Assembly (NCBI GenBank): GCA_963794415.1
Contig: CAWCDI010000004.1
Location: 406,926-470,925, forward strand
DNA: 64,000 nt
Source of the DNA: CAVPTL01 sp963794415
GTDB taxonomy: Bacteria; Actinomycetota; Thermoleophilia; Gaiellales; JAICJC01
Direction: 5' to 3'
The position numbers and the translations under genes are program-made. This document shows, piece after piece, positions 8,277 to 16,839 of the stretch (within the stretch, counting starts at the first letter, position 1; each line of letters starts with the position of its first letter). The notes below the pieces were generated by a model. It saw only the letters and a program-made list of their open reading frames with translations. It was not told the DNA's origin and did no database searches.

Positions 8277-8888
8277 TCAGCGTACAGGTGAGGGGGCCGG
8301 CTGGAGCACGGCGAGCTTGGCCTTGAGCCGCTCCAGCGCGCTCAGCTCGGGGGATTTCTCGAGCGCGCGCAACTCCAGCCGCATCAGCTGGATCTTGCCC
8401 ATTGTGCGCCGGGTGGTAAACCCGAAGTCGGCGAGGAACTCCTGCGGGAAGATGGTGCGGTGCTGCAGGAACCGGGTGGGGAACGTCTCGCCCTGGGCGT
8501 AGCGGTAGCCGAATGCCTCGAGCGCGTCGCAGTCACGGTCGCGGCACTCGCCGATGGCCGCGAGCATCAGGCTCTGGAGCACCCACGGGCTCTGCACATC
8601 CGTCAGGTACGCGCAGGTGACCACCACGGCGTCGCGGGACGGCGGGCCGGCGGGCATCGTCGCCGCCCGCGGAAAGGCGCTCGCGGGGCCGTACTGGATC
8701 AGCCCGAGCACCCGGTCGTCCTGGCGGTACAGGTTGCCCCACGGCCCGAAGTCGTCCTCCACGCCCGTGACGAACCGCTCCTTCGGCTCGGGCTCACGGC
8801 CCGGGCGGGTCTGCCACCACATGCACTCCCGGCACGGAACCGGCGCATCGCCCACGGTCGCACCGGTGAGGTGGTCAACGCCGGACAC
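8277..8888 (-). CDS. GNAT-like acetyltransferase family protein with CxxC start
   Basis: A 203-residue protein resembling actinobacterial GNAT-fold proteins that begin with a CRxCxxW segment (here CRECMWWQ, residues ~19-26) and contain a YGPASAFPRAATMPAGPPS-like loop and a VTCAYLTDVQSPWVLQSLMLAAI helix where acetyl-CoA would bind. The canonical R/QxxGxG/A pyrophosphate loop is degenerate, so catalysis is uncertain. The C-terminus is a charged helix. It starts with GTG and overlaps the Asp23 gene by 14 bases, so the two form an operon. The specific substrate is not inferable. Confidence 0.55.
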   Translation of the reverse strand: MSGVDHLTGATVGDAPVPCRECMWWQTRPGREPEPKERFVTGVEDDFGPWGNLYRQDDRVLGLIQYGPASAFPRAATMPAGPPSRDAVVVTCAYLTDVQSPWVLQSLMLAAIGECRDRDCDALEAFGYRYAQGETFPTRFLQHRTIFPQEFLADFGFTTRRTMGKIQLMRLELRALEKSPELSALERLKAKLAVLQPAPSPVR

Positions 8889-9273
8889 TGGCGATCACGC
8901 CCCCGGCGGCAGCGACGTCGTCGATCACGACCACGACCTCGCCGACGTCGAGCTCGGTCATCGCCACCAGGTTGGAGCGCACGGCGTGCCGCACCTGGTC
9001 GGCGAGCGCGGGTAGAAGCGCGCCCCACTCCGCAATCAGGCGAAGCTCGATCCTGATCCGCTCGCCGTCCGAGCTCACCTTCAAGCCGCGTGGCGGGCGC
9101 TCCTCATCGGTGCGGCGCTCGAGGCCGCCGAGCAGCCCGTCCGAGATGCCGGCGACGCCGTCCACCTCACGTGCGGCAGCCGCGGCGTAGGTGGCGATGA
9201 CCGCGTGTGAGATGTGGGCCGACGCCGACGGCGAGTGAACCGACTCGACGGGCCCTGCCGATGTGTCTGCCAT
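8875..9273 (-). CDS. Asp23/Gls24 family envelope stress protein
   Basis: A 132-residue protein of the Asp23/Gls24 family (alkaline shock proteins that associate with the membrane in Firmicutes). The family pattern is visible: ISHAVIATYAAAAAREVDGVAGISDG at the start, then alternating strands IRIELRLIAEWGALLPALADQVRHAV and VGEVVVVIDDV. Length fits the family. The gene begins with ATG six bases after a TATACT -10 hexamer and has no Shine-Dalgarno, so its transcript is probably leaderless. The GNAT-like gene follows with overlap. Confidence 0.85.
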   Translation of the reverse strand: MADTSAGPVESVHSPSASAHISHAVIATYAAAAAREVDGVAGISDGLLGGLERRTDEERPPRGLKVSSDGERIRIELRLIAEWGALLPALADQVRHAVRSNLVAMTELDVGEVVVVIDDVAAAGGVIASVRR

Positions 9274-9279
9274 CCCCCG

Positions 9280-9285
9280 AGTATA
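9280..9285 (-). promoter_or_regulatory. -10 hexamer of a probable leaderless promoter for the Asp23 gene
   Basis: Read on the minus strand this is TATACT, a near-consensus -10, followed by six bases and the ATG at 9273. Transcription would start at or next to the A of the start codon. Confidence 0.6.
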
Positions 9286-9293
9286 GGGGTCGC

Positions 9294-10133
9294 TCACACC
9301 GGCCGAAGGCGTAACAGACACACTTCCGGGCGTGCCAGAAAGCGGATGGGAAGCAGCGTGGTACCGGTGCCGCGCGAGACCACCACGGTGATCGACCCGT
9401 GCTGGATGACGCCTTCCTGAAACCGCCATTTGTTGTGCGAGAGCCGCCGCTTCCCGCGCCCCGTGGGAATGCAGATCTGGCCGCCGTGGAGGTGCCCGGC
9501 CAGCACCAGCGAGCACGCGCCGTCGGGGATCTCCGCCGCCACGTCGGGGAAGTGGGCGAGCAGGATCCGGAAGGCGCCCGGGTCGTGGAAGAGCGACTCG
9601 GCGGGCGGCCCCTGCTCCGAGAGCCACGCCTCGGCATCGGATCCCGCGACCTCGATGGTGTCCCCCGCGCCGTTCACCACCACCGACCGGTCACGCAGGA
9701 GCTGGGCCGGGGCCGGGCTCCAGTCCTCGATGATCACCGACCGCGAGAAGGGATCGTTGGTGGCGGCAACCTCGTGGTTTCCGGTGATCGCGTACATGCC
9801 CAGCGGCGGGTGCAGCCGGGCGAGCTCGGCGCGCACCGTGTGCTCGGCGCGCGGATGGCTGACCACGTCGCCGGTGATCGCAACCAGATCGGGCCGCGCC
9901 GCCACGCCGAACGACACCGCCTTTCGCATCGCCCGCGTGTTGAACGAGGGCGTGCCGGCGTGGAAGTCGGAGAGGTGCAGGATGCTCAGCCCGTCGAGCG
10001 CCGGCGGCAGGCCCACGACGGGCACCTCCAGCACGCGCTCGCGCACCCACTGCGACTCGAAGAGGCCCCACGCTCCGAGGCCCGCCGCAGCGGCGGCCCC
10101 GGCCGAGGCGAGCCGGCCGGCCCTACGCGCCAC
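9294..10133 (-). CDS. membrane-anchored metallophosphoesterase
   Basis: A 279-residue calcineurin-like phosphoesterase of the YaeI/YkuE type. An N-terminal hydrophobic segment (residues ~8-25) anchors it. All metal-ligand motifs are present: SDFHAG (D56, H58), TGDVV, GNHE, a second-half histidine in LAHFPDV, and the GHxH motif in LAGHLHGGQI. Related enzymes act on lipid or nucleotide phosphoesters (UDP-diacylglucosamine pyrophosphatase in the YaeI/LpxG group), but the substrate here is unknown. The GTG start lies inside the end of the upstream small membrane protein gene, so they are co-translated. Confidence 0.88.
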   Translation of the reverse strand: MARRAGRLASAGAAAAAGLGAWGLFESQWVRERVLEVPVVGLPPALDGLSILHLSDFHAGTPSFNTRAMRKAVSFGVAARPDLVAITGDVVSHPRAEHTVRAELARLHPPLGMYAITGNHEVAATNDPFSRSVIIEDWSPAPAQLLRDRSVVVNGAGDTIEVAGSDAEAWLSEQGPPAESLFHDPGAFRILLAHFPDVAAEIPDGACSLVLAGHLHGGQICIPTGRGKRRLSHNKWRFQEGVIQHGSITVVVSRGTGTTLLPIRFLARPEVCLLRLRPV

Positions 10134-10311
10134 GCACGCTCTGGATCACGTCGCGAAGCCGCTTGCGGGCGGCATCGCCGGAGATGACCCGTTCGGCCGA
10201 CGCCGGTACGGCCTCGTCACGGTCGTAGATGTAGTGCGCAACCGCGGCGGCGGCAGCGGCCAGCACTGCAATTTTCACCAAGCGCGACATGATTGCCAGT
10301 CTAGCGAGCAC
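10123..10311 (-). CDS. small membrane protein of unknown function
   Basis: A short protein with one N-terminal membrane helix (VKIAVLAAAAAAVAHYIY) and a basic tail (RKRLRDVIQSVR). Two starts are possible: GTG at 10311, right after the nuclease stop with GGAGTG eleven bases upstream (62 residues), or ATG at 10288-10290 (55 residues) with no ribosome site. It lies between a secreted nuclease and a membrane phosphoesterase and overlaps the latter by 11 bases, so it is part of that operon. Confidence 0.55.
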   Translation of the reverse strand: MLARLAIMSRLVKIAVLAAAAAAVAHYIYDRDEAVPASAERVISGDAARKRLRDVIQSVRGA

Positions 10312-10809
10312 TCATTGGCAGGCACTCCAAAGCCCCTTGCCAGCCACTGCCGCCTGCTGCTCGAGCCTGGCGTACGCCGCCGCGTTGGCGGTGTTGGGCG
10401 GGATCGAGAGCGTCCGGGCGAGGCCCAGCGCCAGCAGCCGCTCCTCGACCGACACGCGGGGCGTGCCGTCGACGTAGACGTAGGCCAGCGTGCGGCCGTA
10501 CTTGTCGTGGGTCTCGCGGTCGTAGACGAGCGTGACCGCGCGGCCGGTGAGCCAGTGCTTCATGTACGACGAGGCCTCGGGCCCGTAGCACTGCACCGGC
10601 TTGTCCGGATCGACGGTCTCGGGCGTATCGACCCCGATGATCCGCACGTCCTGTGAGTGACCGCCGGAGGAGACGTAGTAGGTGTCGCCGTCAACCACCC
10701 GCGTGACGGTGCCGCGGGTGATCAGTGCCGACCCGGAGCCACGCAGATGCCACACCGCGACCAGGGCGAGCACCAGCACGAGGGTGATGAGGGGAAGGAC
10801 TCGTTTCAT
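10312..10809 (-). CDS. thermonuclease (SNase) family secreted nuclease
   Basis: A 165-residue staphylococcal-nuclease-like protein. A signal/anchor segment (residues 5-21, LPLITLVLVLALVAVWHL) precedes the OB-fold domain, which carries VTRVVDGDTYYV, the catalytic VRIIGVDTPET (Arg and Asp ligands), and DRETHDKYGRTLAYVYVDG with the Glu/Arg pair of the active site. It probably works outside the membrane on nucleic acids. Its ATG is seven bases from a TACCGT -10 hexamer and lacks a Shine-Dalgarno. It leads the minus-strand run of small membrane protein and phosphoesterase. Confidence 0.87.
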   Translation of the reverse strand: MKRVLPLITLVLVLALVAVWHLRGSGSALITRGTVTRVVDGDTYYVSSGGHSQDVRIIGVDTPETVDPDKPVQCYGPEASSYMKHWLTGRAVTLVYDRETHDKYGRTLAYVYVDGTPRVSVEERLLALGLARTLSIPPNTANAAAYARLEQQAAVAGKGLWSACQ

Positions 10810-10816
10810 GGCGGGG

Positions 10817-10822
10817 ACGGTA
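10817..10822 (-). promoter_or_regulatory. -10 hexamer, probable leaderless promoter of the thermonuclease gene
   Basis: TACCGT on the minus strand, seven bases before the ATG at 10809; no ribosome binding site lies between. Confidence 0.45.
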
Positions 10823-10910
10823 TCCGCGGTGCCCGTCACGTGTCTGTCGCGAGCCGTGTCAGATCTGCGCCGGAACGCCGGGACACCCGGAGTACGACCG
10901 ACGCCCCGAA

Positions 10911-10916
10911 TACAAT
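10911..10916 (+). promoter_or_regulatory. -10 hexamer upstream of the sbcD-like gene
   Basis: TACAAT ends ten bases before the ATG at 10927, so the mRNA would have a leader of only about three bases. No Shine-Dalgarno is present. Confidence 0.5.
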
Positions 10917-10926
10917 TGCTGGCCCG

Positions 10927-12016
10927 ATGAAACTCCTCCACATCGCAGACATCCACCTCGACCGCGTCTTTCGCAACTCCGACACGCGGCACGCCTCCGA
11001 CACCCGCCGGGCAGAGCTCCGCGACGCCCTCCGCAGGGCCTTCGCGATCGGCGAGAGCCGGGGCGTCGAGGCCGTCTGCATCGCGGGCGACATGTACGAG
11101 CACGACTACGTGCGCGAGGACACGGTCGCCTTCCTGCGCGACCTCCTGGGGGCGGCCGGCGTCCCCGTGCTGATCACCCCGGGAAACCACGATCCGTACA
11201 TGCCGGGATCGGTCTGGCAGCGCACCCAGTGGCCGGCAAACGTCCACATCTTCGGGCAGGATCGCATCGAGGCCTACCCGCTCAGCCTCACCACCACGGT
11301 GTGGGGCGCAGGCTTCACCGCGAAGCACTGCTCCACCAACGTCGTGGCCGGCTGGCAAGCCCCCGCAGACGGCGGCACCCACCTGCTCCTCATCCACGGC
11401 GCGCTCACCGGCGAGCAGTGGGCCGACGACCCCGGCCACCGGCCGTTCACCCGCGCGCAGCTCACCGCAACCGGCGTCAGCTTCGTGATGCTCGGCCACT
11501 TCCACGACGGCCGCGGCGACGAGTTCCTCGTGCTATCCCGGCTCGCTCGAGCCGCTGGGCTGGGGCGAGCGCTTCGGCACCCACGGAGCCGCCATCGTCG
11601 ATGTCGCCGACGACGGCAGCGTGTCGTGGGAGTTCCACGAGGTGGCACGCCGCCGCTACGCCGAGGCGGCGGTCGATGTGTCCGGCGCAGCGACATCCAG
11701 CCAGGTCGAGACCGCCCTCATTGCCGCCGCGGCCGATCATGTCGGCAGCTCGCTGCGGGTAACGCTCACCGGCGAGGTCGAGCCCAGCTGCGAGATCGAT
11801 CCGCGGCTCCTCGGCGAGCGCTGCGCCGGCGGCCTGATGGAGCTTGTCGTCGTCGATCACACCCGGCCGGCCTACGACCTGCCCGCGATCGCGAGCGAGG
11901 GCTCGGTGCGCGGCCGGTTCGTCGCGCGCATGCTGGCATCCGACGATCCACTCGCCGAGGATGCAGCCATCGCCGGCCTGCGCGCCATGGACGGCCACGC
12001 GGAGCTCGCAGCATGA
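10927..12016 (+). pseudogene. SbcD/YhaO-like DNA repair metallophosphoesterase, frameshifted
   Basis: The first ~200 codons encode a DNA exonuclease-type phosphoesterase with all metal motifs: IADIHLDR, AGDMYE, TPGNHDPY, LIHGAL and LGHFHDG. After DEFLV (near 11532) this frame stops making sense, while the next frame resumes with CYPGSLEPLGWGERFGTHGAAIVDV, the expected family continuation, and runs to a TGA at 12014-12016. Loss of two bases in a GTGTG-like run, or a gain of one, explains it. The catalytic half is intact and the cap domain is lost unless the shift is a sequencing error or is bypassed. The downstream sbcC-like ATG overlaps the restored stop (ATGA), which argues that the shifted frame is the true one. 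Confidence 0.8.
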
Positions 12017-14184
12017 AGATCACCGCCCTGCGGGTCAAGGGATTCGGCCGGCTACGCGACCGGGAGTTCGCGTTCGGGCCGGGCCTCACCATCGTCCACG
12101 GGCCCAACGAGGCCGGGAAGTCCACCCTGCACGCAGCCCTCTCGGCATCGGCGTTCGGGCTCACGCCCGGCGGCCGGCGAAAGCCTGCGCACACGGCCGT
12201 CATCGAGCGCCACCGCCCATGGCAGGCCGACCGCTACGCGAGCTCGCTCGAGCTGGAGCGCGGCGACGGCCGCCGCGTGCGGCTCGACTGGGACTTCGAC
12301 CGCCAGTCGTTTGCGGTCATCGATGCTGCCACCGGCGCCGACCTCACCTCCGATCACGGCGCGGGCACCAGCCCCGAGGTGCTCACCCAGACGCTCCACG
12401 GCGTGGCGCGCGACGCCTATCTGCGCGTGGGCTGCGTCGGCCAGGACGAGCTCGCCCGCATCGACGGCGATGCCTCCGACGTGTGCGAGGCCATCGAGCG
12501 CGCCGCGGGCCAGTCGCAGGCGCAGTCCGGCAGCCAGGCAGCTGTAGACCGGTTGCGCGCCCGGCGAAAGCTCGTGGCCGGGCTCAACCGAAACCAGGCC
12601 AATCCGCTGCCGCGGGCCGAGGCCCAGGTCGCCCACCTGCGCGCCGAGCTCGGCGATGCGATCGCGGCCCGCGCCGAGGCCGAGCATCTCTCCGCCGAGC
12701 GCGACCAGGCCGCCGAGCAGACCACCGCGCTCGACCGGCGCATCCGCGGCCTCGAGTTCGCGCTCGAAGGCGCGCGCTGGCGCTGGATGCGGGCGCGCGT
12801 CGAGAAGGCCGAGACCGTCGAGCAGCAGCTCGTCGCCGCGTCTGCGGTGGCGCAGACAAGCGCCACGCTCTCGGCGGGGTTCCGCCCCGTTCCAGGCGTC
12901 GAGGGTGCCCGCGAGCACTACGAGCACCTGCTGCCGAGCCGCACTCAGCTAGAGCGTGATCGCGAGGAGGCCCAGCGGGCGCTGGATCAGCTGCGGGCAC
13001 CGCTGCCCGAGAGCCCGGATCCCATTGCGGGCCCGTCGCCGGCGGGATGGATCGTCGCCGGCGCCGGTGCAATCGCGGTTGTTGCCGGGCTGGTCGTCTC
13101 GCTCATCCTCGTGCTGGCCGGCGCGGTGGCCGTTGCGGCCGGAGCCGCCGTCGCGATGTCGGCCCGAAAGGCCCATGCCCGGCGCATCGACGAGGCCCGC
13201 GCCCAGCGCGAGCGCGCCGTTGCCGAGCGCCGCGAGCAGGCGATGGGGTACGAGGTCGAGCTGGGGAAGATCGCAGCAGCCCAGGCCGAGTTCGACTCGG
13301 CGCGGGCGCGCCTTGCGACGCTGCTCGATGCGGGCTCGTCCGATCCCGAAGCGCTCGCCCAGTCGCTCGCCAACTACGCCGCCCGGGCCGAGGCGCACGT
13401 GACGCAGACCGAGGCCGAGCGGCGGCGCGAGCTGGCCCGCAACGAGCTCGCGACGCTCCTGGGTGAGAAGAGCCTGGAGCAGGCGCGCAGCGAGTGCCTC
13501 AACCTGGAGCGCACGCTGAACGGCCACCGAAACGCCCCCGGCGCCGATCGCGACCCCGCCGACATCGAGTCAGAGCTGAAGAACCTCCGCGGCCGGCGCG
13601 AGCAGACGGCGGTCAACCAGAGCGGCCTCGCGGCCACAGCGATCGAGCGCCTCAGGCTGGTGCCCGATGCCGGGGCGCTCCAGGAGCAGCTCGACGCCGC
13701 CGAGGAGGAGGTGCGCCGCCTCCAGCGCGCCGAGGCGGTGCTGAAGCTGGCCGAGTCCGAGCTCGAGCAGACCATGGCCGAGACCTACCGCGACTTCGCA
13801 CCACGGCTGAACGCCGCGCTCGAGCGAAACCTCCTGCGCGCGACGAGCGGGCGCTATCGCACGGCCTACGTCGCCGACGACCTCTCGGTACGCCTGGAGG
13901 CGCCCGAGACGGGCGCGGTGATCGACGTCGGCCAGCTCTCGACGGGCACCCAGCGGCTGGTCTACCTGGTGCAGCGGCTCGAGCTGGTGCAGCTGATCGC
14001 GCCCTCGGCGGAGCCGCTGCCGGTGCTGCTGGACGAGCCATTCGCGCACCTCGATCCCGAGCGGATGCGCGCCGCCCTCGAGGTGCTGGCGGATCTCGCC
14101 GGGGAGCGCCAGATCGTGGTCTTCACGACGCAGAGCGAGGCGGCCGAGATGGCCCCGCCGGGCACCGTAGTCATCACGCTCTGA
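12013..14184 (+). CDS. SbcC/YhaN-like AAA ATPase, DNA repair
   Basis: A 723-residue SMC-like ATPase, shorter than Escherichia coli SbcC and of the YhaN type. Walker A is GPNEAGKST (residues 30-38). Long Ala/Arg/Glu-rich coiled coils follow, interrupted in the middle by a double hydrophobic stretch (GWIVAGAGAIAVVAGL, LILVLAGAVAVAAGAAVAM), a feature known from YhaN proteins that suggests membrane association. The C-terminal lobe has the ABC signature-like LSTGTQRLVYLVQRLEL and Walker B LPVLLDEPFAHLD. It should pair with the upstream nuclease; its ATG overlaps the restored frame of that gene. It lies in the same reading frame as the first half of the nuclease, so an unshifted read gives an artefactual fusion. 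Confidence 0.87.
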   Translation: MKITALRVKGFGRLRDREFAFGPGLTIVHGPNEAGKSTLHAALSASAFGLTPGGRRKPAHTAVIERHRPWQADRYASSLELERGDGRRVRLDWDFDRQSFAVIDAATGADLTSDHGAGTSPEVLTQTLHGVARDAYLRVGCVGQDELARIDGDASDVCEAIERAAGQSQAQSGSQAAVDRLRARRKLVAGLNRNQANPLPRAEAQVAHLRAELGDAIAARAEAEHLSAERDQAAEQTTALDRRIRGLEFALEGARWRWMRARVEKAETVEQQLVAASAVAQTSATLSAGFRPVPGVEGAREHYEHLLPSRTQLERDREEAQRALDQLRAPLPESPDPIAGPSPAGWIVAGAGAIAVVAGLVVSLILVLAGAVAVAAGAAVAMSARKAHARRIDEARAQRERAVAERREQAMGYEVELGKIAAAQAEFDSARARLATLLDAGSSDPEALAQSLANYAARAEAHVTQTEAERRRELARNELATLLGEKSLEQARSECLNLERTLNGHRNAPGADRDPADIESELKNLRGRREQTAVNQSGLAATAIERLRLVPDAGALQEQLDAAEEEVRRLQRAEAVLKLAESELEQTMAETYRDFAPRLNAALERNLLRATSGRYRTAYVADDLSVRLEAPETGAVIDVGQLSTGTQRLVYLVQRLELVQLIAPSAEPLPVLLDEPFAHLDPERMRAALEVLADLAGERQIVVFTTQSEAAEMAPPGTVVITL

Positions 14185-14248
14185 GCTGGAGCGGTACCCG
14201 CACCGGCGTGGGTCTGGAGATGCGTTACCGGATCGAGCTAGGCGCGAG

Positions 14249-14719
14249 CTACGCCGGGGGCGTCAGCTTCACCACGAACCCGCCCGTGCTGCTCGCATAG
14301 GCGTCGATGATCTGCGGCTGGGTCACCAGCCGCGCTCCGATGACGCCGTCGGGCGCAGGTGCGGGCCAGTCGGCCCCCGGGCGCAGCTCCTCCACAGCGA
14401 GGATCGTGCGCCCGACGATGTCGGCGAAGCCCGGCTCGGCGCTCACGTCGAATGAGACCCACCGGCCGTTCTTCGCGACAAACTCCTGGTTCTCGGGGGA
14501 GAGCGGCTCGGCGAGCGGGTCGTGCCAGGGGCCGACCACCCACCGCACCGAGGCGAGGTCGGAGCCGATGTCGAGGAGCGCCGTCACATGCCCCTCGGTG
14601 GTGACCTCGAGCGGCCCGTAGTGCTCATCGCGCACTCCATCGGGCCGGACGAAGAGCACGCGCCGAAACCCGGTCACCCTCCGTCCGGACAGAAGCGACG
14701 AGAGGCCCTGGAAGCTCAC
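14249..14719 (-). CDS. conserved protein of unknown function
   Basis: A 156-residue soluble protein that I do not recognise. It starts with GTG one base after the recQ stop, so it is the second gene of a recQ operon. The sequence is a mix of strands and loops (VLFVRPDGVRDEHYG, HVTALLDIGSDLASVRWVVGPWHDP, GRWVSFDVSAEPGFADIVGRTI), with no signal peptide, membrane helix or metal motif. It ends 64 bp from the convergent sbcC-like gene. Confidence 0.5.
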   Translation of the reverse strand: MSFQGLSSLLSGRRVTGFRRVLFVRPDGVRDEHYGPLEVTTEGHVTALLDIGSDLASVRWVVGPWHDPLAEPLSPENQEFVAKNGRWVSFDVSAEPGFADIVGRTILAVEELRPGADWPAPAPDGVIGARLVTQPQIIDAYASSTGGFVVKLTPPA

Positions 14720-14720
14720 G

Positions 14721-16748
14721 TCAGCGCCGTTGCACGAGAGGGTACGGGCCGGCGGTCTTCTCGAGGGTGCCGTCGCCGATCAGCTGGTCGATGGCGCCCA
14801 TGACGTCGTCCTGGCTCAGGTCTGCAAGCGCCGCGTAGCTCCCGAGCTGGTCGTGCCCGGCCGAGGTGAGCGCCTTTGCGCCCGAGCCGCGCAGGATGGC
14901 GGCCAGGCGCGAGCGGCCCACCGAGCCGCCGGTCTCGTCCACCGCCTGCAGGATCGAGCCGGTGACATCTCCCCTCGGCGGCTCCGGGGCTGCGTGCGCC
15001 GCAGGGGCGCCGACCTCACCTGAGCCGCGCTGGATGAGCGGAAACGGCCCGCGCGTCTTTCGTAGCACGCCCTGGGCGACCAGCCGGTCAACGGCCGCCG
15101 TGACGTCGTCCTGGGTGAGGTGCACGAGCGCCCCGTAGCTGGCGTACTTGTCGTGGCCCGCCTCGCGCAACGCCTTTGCCTCGGAGCCGCGCAGGATGGC
15201 CACGAGCCGCGTGCGGCCCGCCTTGCCGTTGCCCTCGTCGACCGCCTGCAGGATCGAAGCCGTTGCATCCACCCCGGGGATCGCAGTTGCCGTCACGTCG
15301 CCATGGCCGTCGCAGCACTCCGTCGAGGGGCGATCCGACACCGTGTCGCCGAAGTAGCTCAGCAGCACCTTCCGCCGGCAGCCGGTGGTGGTCGCGTACT
15401 CATCGATCGCCTTGAGCCTGTCCCACCGCATCCGCTCGAGGCGCTTGCCCGCGACCATGGCCGCCGCCAGGTGCTTGGGCGAGAGCTTGCGATCGGCGAG
15501 GCGGCCGGTGACGTGCCCCATCGGGGCGGGAAAGAGCGTGAGGGCGCCCGCGCGCTCGAGCACCGCAAGCGCAACACGCGGCTCATCGCCCGGCAGCTCC
15601 CGGTCGGCGGCCGAGAATACCCCCTCGGGCGACGCCACCGCAGCGAGCGACCGGTGGATGGCCGTGAGGTCGCCGGTCGAGAGCTTGGCCCGGTTGATGA
15701 AGAACACGGTGAGACCCTTGTCGGCGGGGCTGTAGAGCAGCGTGCAGCGCGCCGGCAGCCCGTCGCGACCGGCACGACCGGCCTGCTGGTAGTACTCCTC
15801 GGGCGATGCCGGAAGCGTCCAGTGCACCACCGAGCGCACGTCGGCCTTGTCGATACCCATCCCAAACGCGGTGGTCGCGGCGATCACCTCGACATCGCCG
15901 TCGAGGTAGCGGCGAAGCGTGGAGGAGCGCGCCTCCTGGCTGAGGCCCGCGTGGTAGGGCTCGGCATCCACCCCGGCCGCCTGCAGGCGGTCGGCGACCT
16001 CCACGCAGGTGTTGCGGCGACCGCAGTACACCACCGCCGGCAGCCGGTCCTCCTGGCGCAGGAGCGCGCCCAGCACCTTGGCCTTCCCGGCCTCGCCGGC
16101 CACGCGGATGACCTCGAAGAAGAGGTTCGCGCGATCGAAGCCGGTGCTCGGCGTGGCGGGATCCTGCAGCCCGAGCGCCTCGATGATGTCCTTCGCCACC
16201 TTCGCCGTGGCGGTGGCGGTGAGCGCGATGGTGGGCGGCGATCCCAGGCGCTCGCGCACGTCAGCGAGCCGCCGGTAGTCGGGCCGGAAGTCGTGGCCCC
16301 ACTCCGACAGGCAGTGGGCCTCGTCCACCGCCAGCCGCGAGACGTTGGTGGCCGCCAGCGCATCGAGGAAACGGCGGCTGGTGAACCGCTCGGGAGCGAC
16401 GTAGACCAGCCTCGCGTGGCCCTCCTGGATGCGCATGAGCGTGGCCGAGACCTGCTCGGCCGACATGCCCGAGTTGAGCATCTCGATGCCCTCGAAGCCG
16501 CGCGCCACGAGCGCTGCGTGCTGATCCTGCATGAGCGCGATGAGCGGCGAGACGACCACCGTGAGCCCCGCGCCGAGCACGGCCGGAAGCTGATAGCAGA
16601 GCGACTTGCCAGACCCCGTGGGCATGATCGCGAGCACGTCACGGCCCTCGAGCACGGCCTCAACCGCCTCGCGCTGTCCGGCGCGAAACTCGGCGAAGCC
16701 GAACCGCTCGTGCAGCTCGCGGTCGATGTCCAGGGCGGTGGTGCTCAC
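14721..16748 (-). CDS. recQ: ATP-dependent DNA helicase RecQ with duplicated RQC domain
   Basis: A 675-residue 3'-5' helicase. Domain order: DEAD/H core with Walker A PTGSGKS (residues 43-49) and DEAHCLSEWGHDFRPDYRR, helicase C domain (VVYCGRRNTCVEVA, ATTAFGMGIDKADVR, QQAGRAGRDG), the RecQ zinc module (GCRRKVLLSYFGD...ECCDGHGD), then two tandem winged-helix RQC units of about 83 residues each (ILRGSEAKALREAGHDKYASYGAL and ILRGSGAKALTSAGHDQLGSYAAL). No HRDC domain follows. The GTG at 16748 is chosen because the codons before it are not conserved in type. A LuxR regulator lies upstream on the same strand. Confidence 0.93.
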   Translation of the reverse strand: MSTTALDIDRELHERFGFAEFRAGQREAVEAVLEGRDVLAIMPTGSGKSLCYQLPAVLGAGLTVVVSPLIALMQDQHAALVARGFEGIEMLNSGMSAEQVSATLMRIQEGHARLVYVAPERFTSRRFLDALAATNVSRLAVDEAHCLSEWGHDFRPDYRRLADVRERLGSPPTIALTATATAKVAKDIIEALGLQDPATPSTGFDRANLFFEVIRVAGEAGKAKVLGALLRQEDRLPAVVYCGRRNTCVEVADRLQAAGVDAEPYHAGLSQEARSSTLRRYLDGDVEVIAATTAFGMGIDKADVRSVVHWTLPASPEEYYQQAGRAGRDGLPARCTLLYSPADKGLTVFFINRAKLSTGDLTAIHRSLAAVASPEGVFSAADRELPGDEPRVALAVLERAGALTLFPAPMGHVTGRLADRKLSPKHLAAAMVAGKRLERMRWDRLKAIDEYATTTGCRRKVLLSYFGDTVSDRPSTECCDGHGDVTATAIPGVDATASILQAVDEGNGKAGRTRLVAILRGSEAKALREAGHDKYASYGALVHLTQDDVTAAVDRLVAQGVLRKTRGPFPLIQRGSGEVGAPAAHAAPEPPRGDVTGSILQAVDETGGSVGRSRLAAILRGSGAKALTSAGHDQLGSYAALADLSQDDVMGAIDQLIGDGTLEKTAGPYPLVQRR
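14724..15275 (-). repeat. intragenic tandem duplication encoding two RQC domains
   Basis: Two copies of about 250 bp (roughly 14724-14972 and 15024-15275), period about 300 bp, sit at the 3' end of recQ. They are clearly alike at protein level (SILQAVDE, R-x-R-L-x-A-I-L-R-G-S, AGHD, QDDV) and in stretches of DNA (gcctgcaggatcga in both), so this is an internal duplication. Confidence 0.8.
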
Positions 16749-16839
16749 ACCTTCAGTGTGGCAGACGGGGTGGATACCCGCCTGATCAGCGCTGCCAGGA
16801 CTCGGCACTTCGCGGCGACGACGCCGAGAAGCTCGCAGA

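Noticed and set aside
10657..14184. Apparent single protein joining nuclease and ATPase
   Set aside because: The first nuclease half and the ATPase happen to share a frame. Between 11535 and 12012 that frame is nonsense while another frame continues the nuclease family sequence, so this is not a true fusion.
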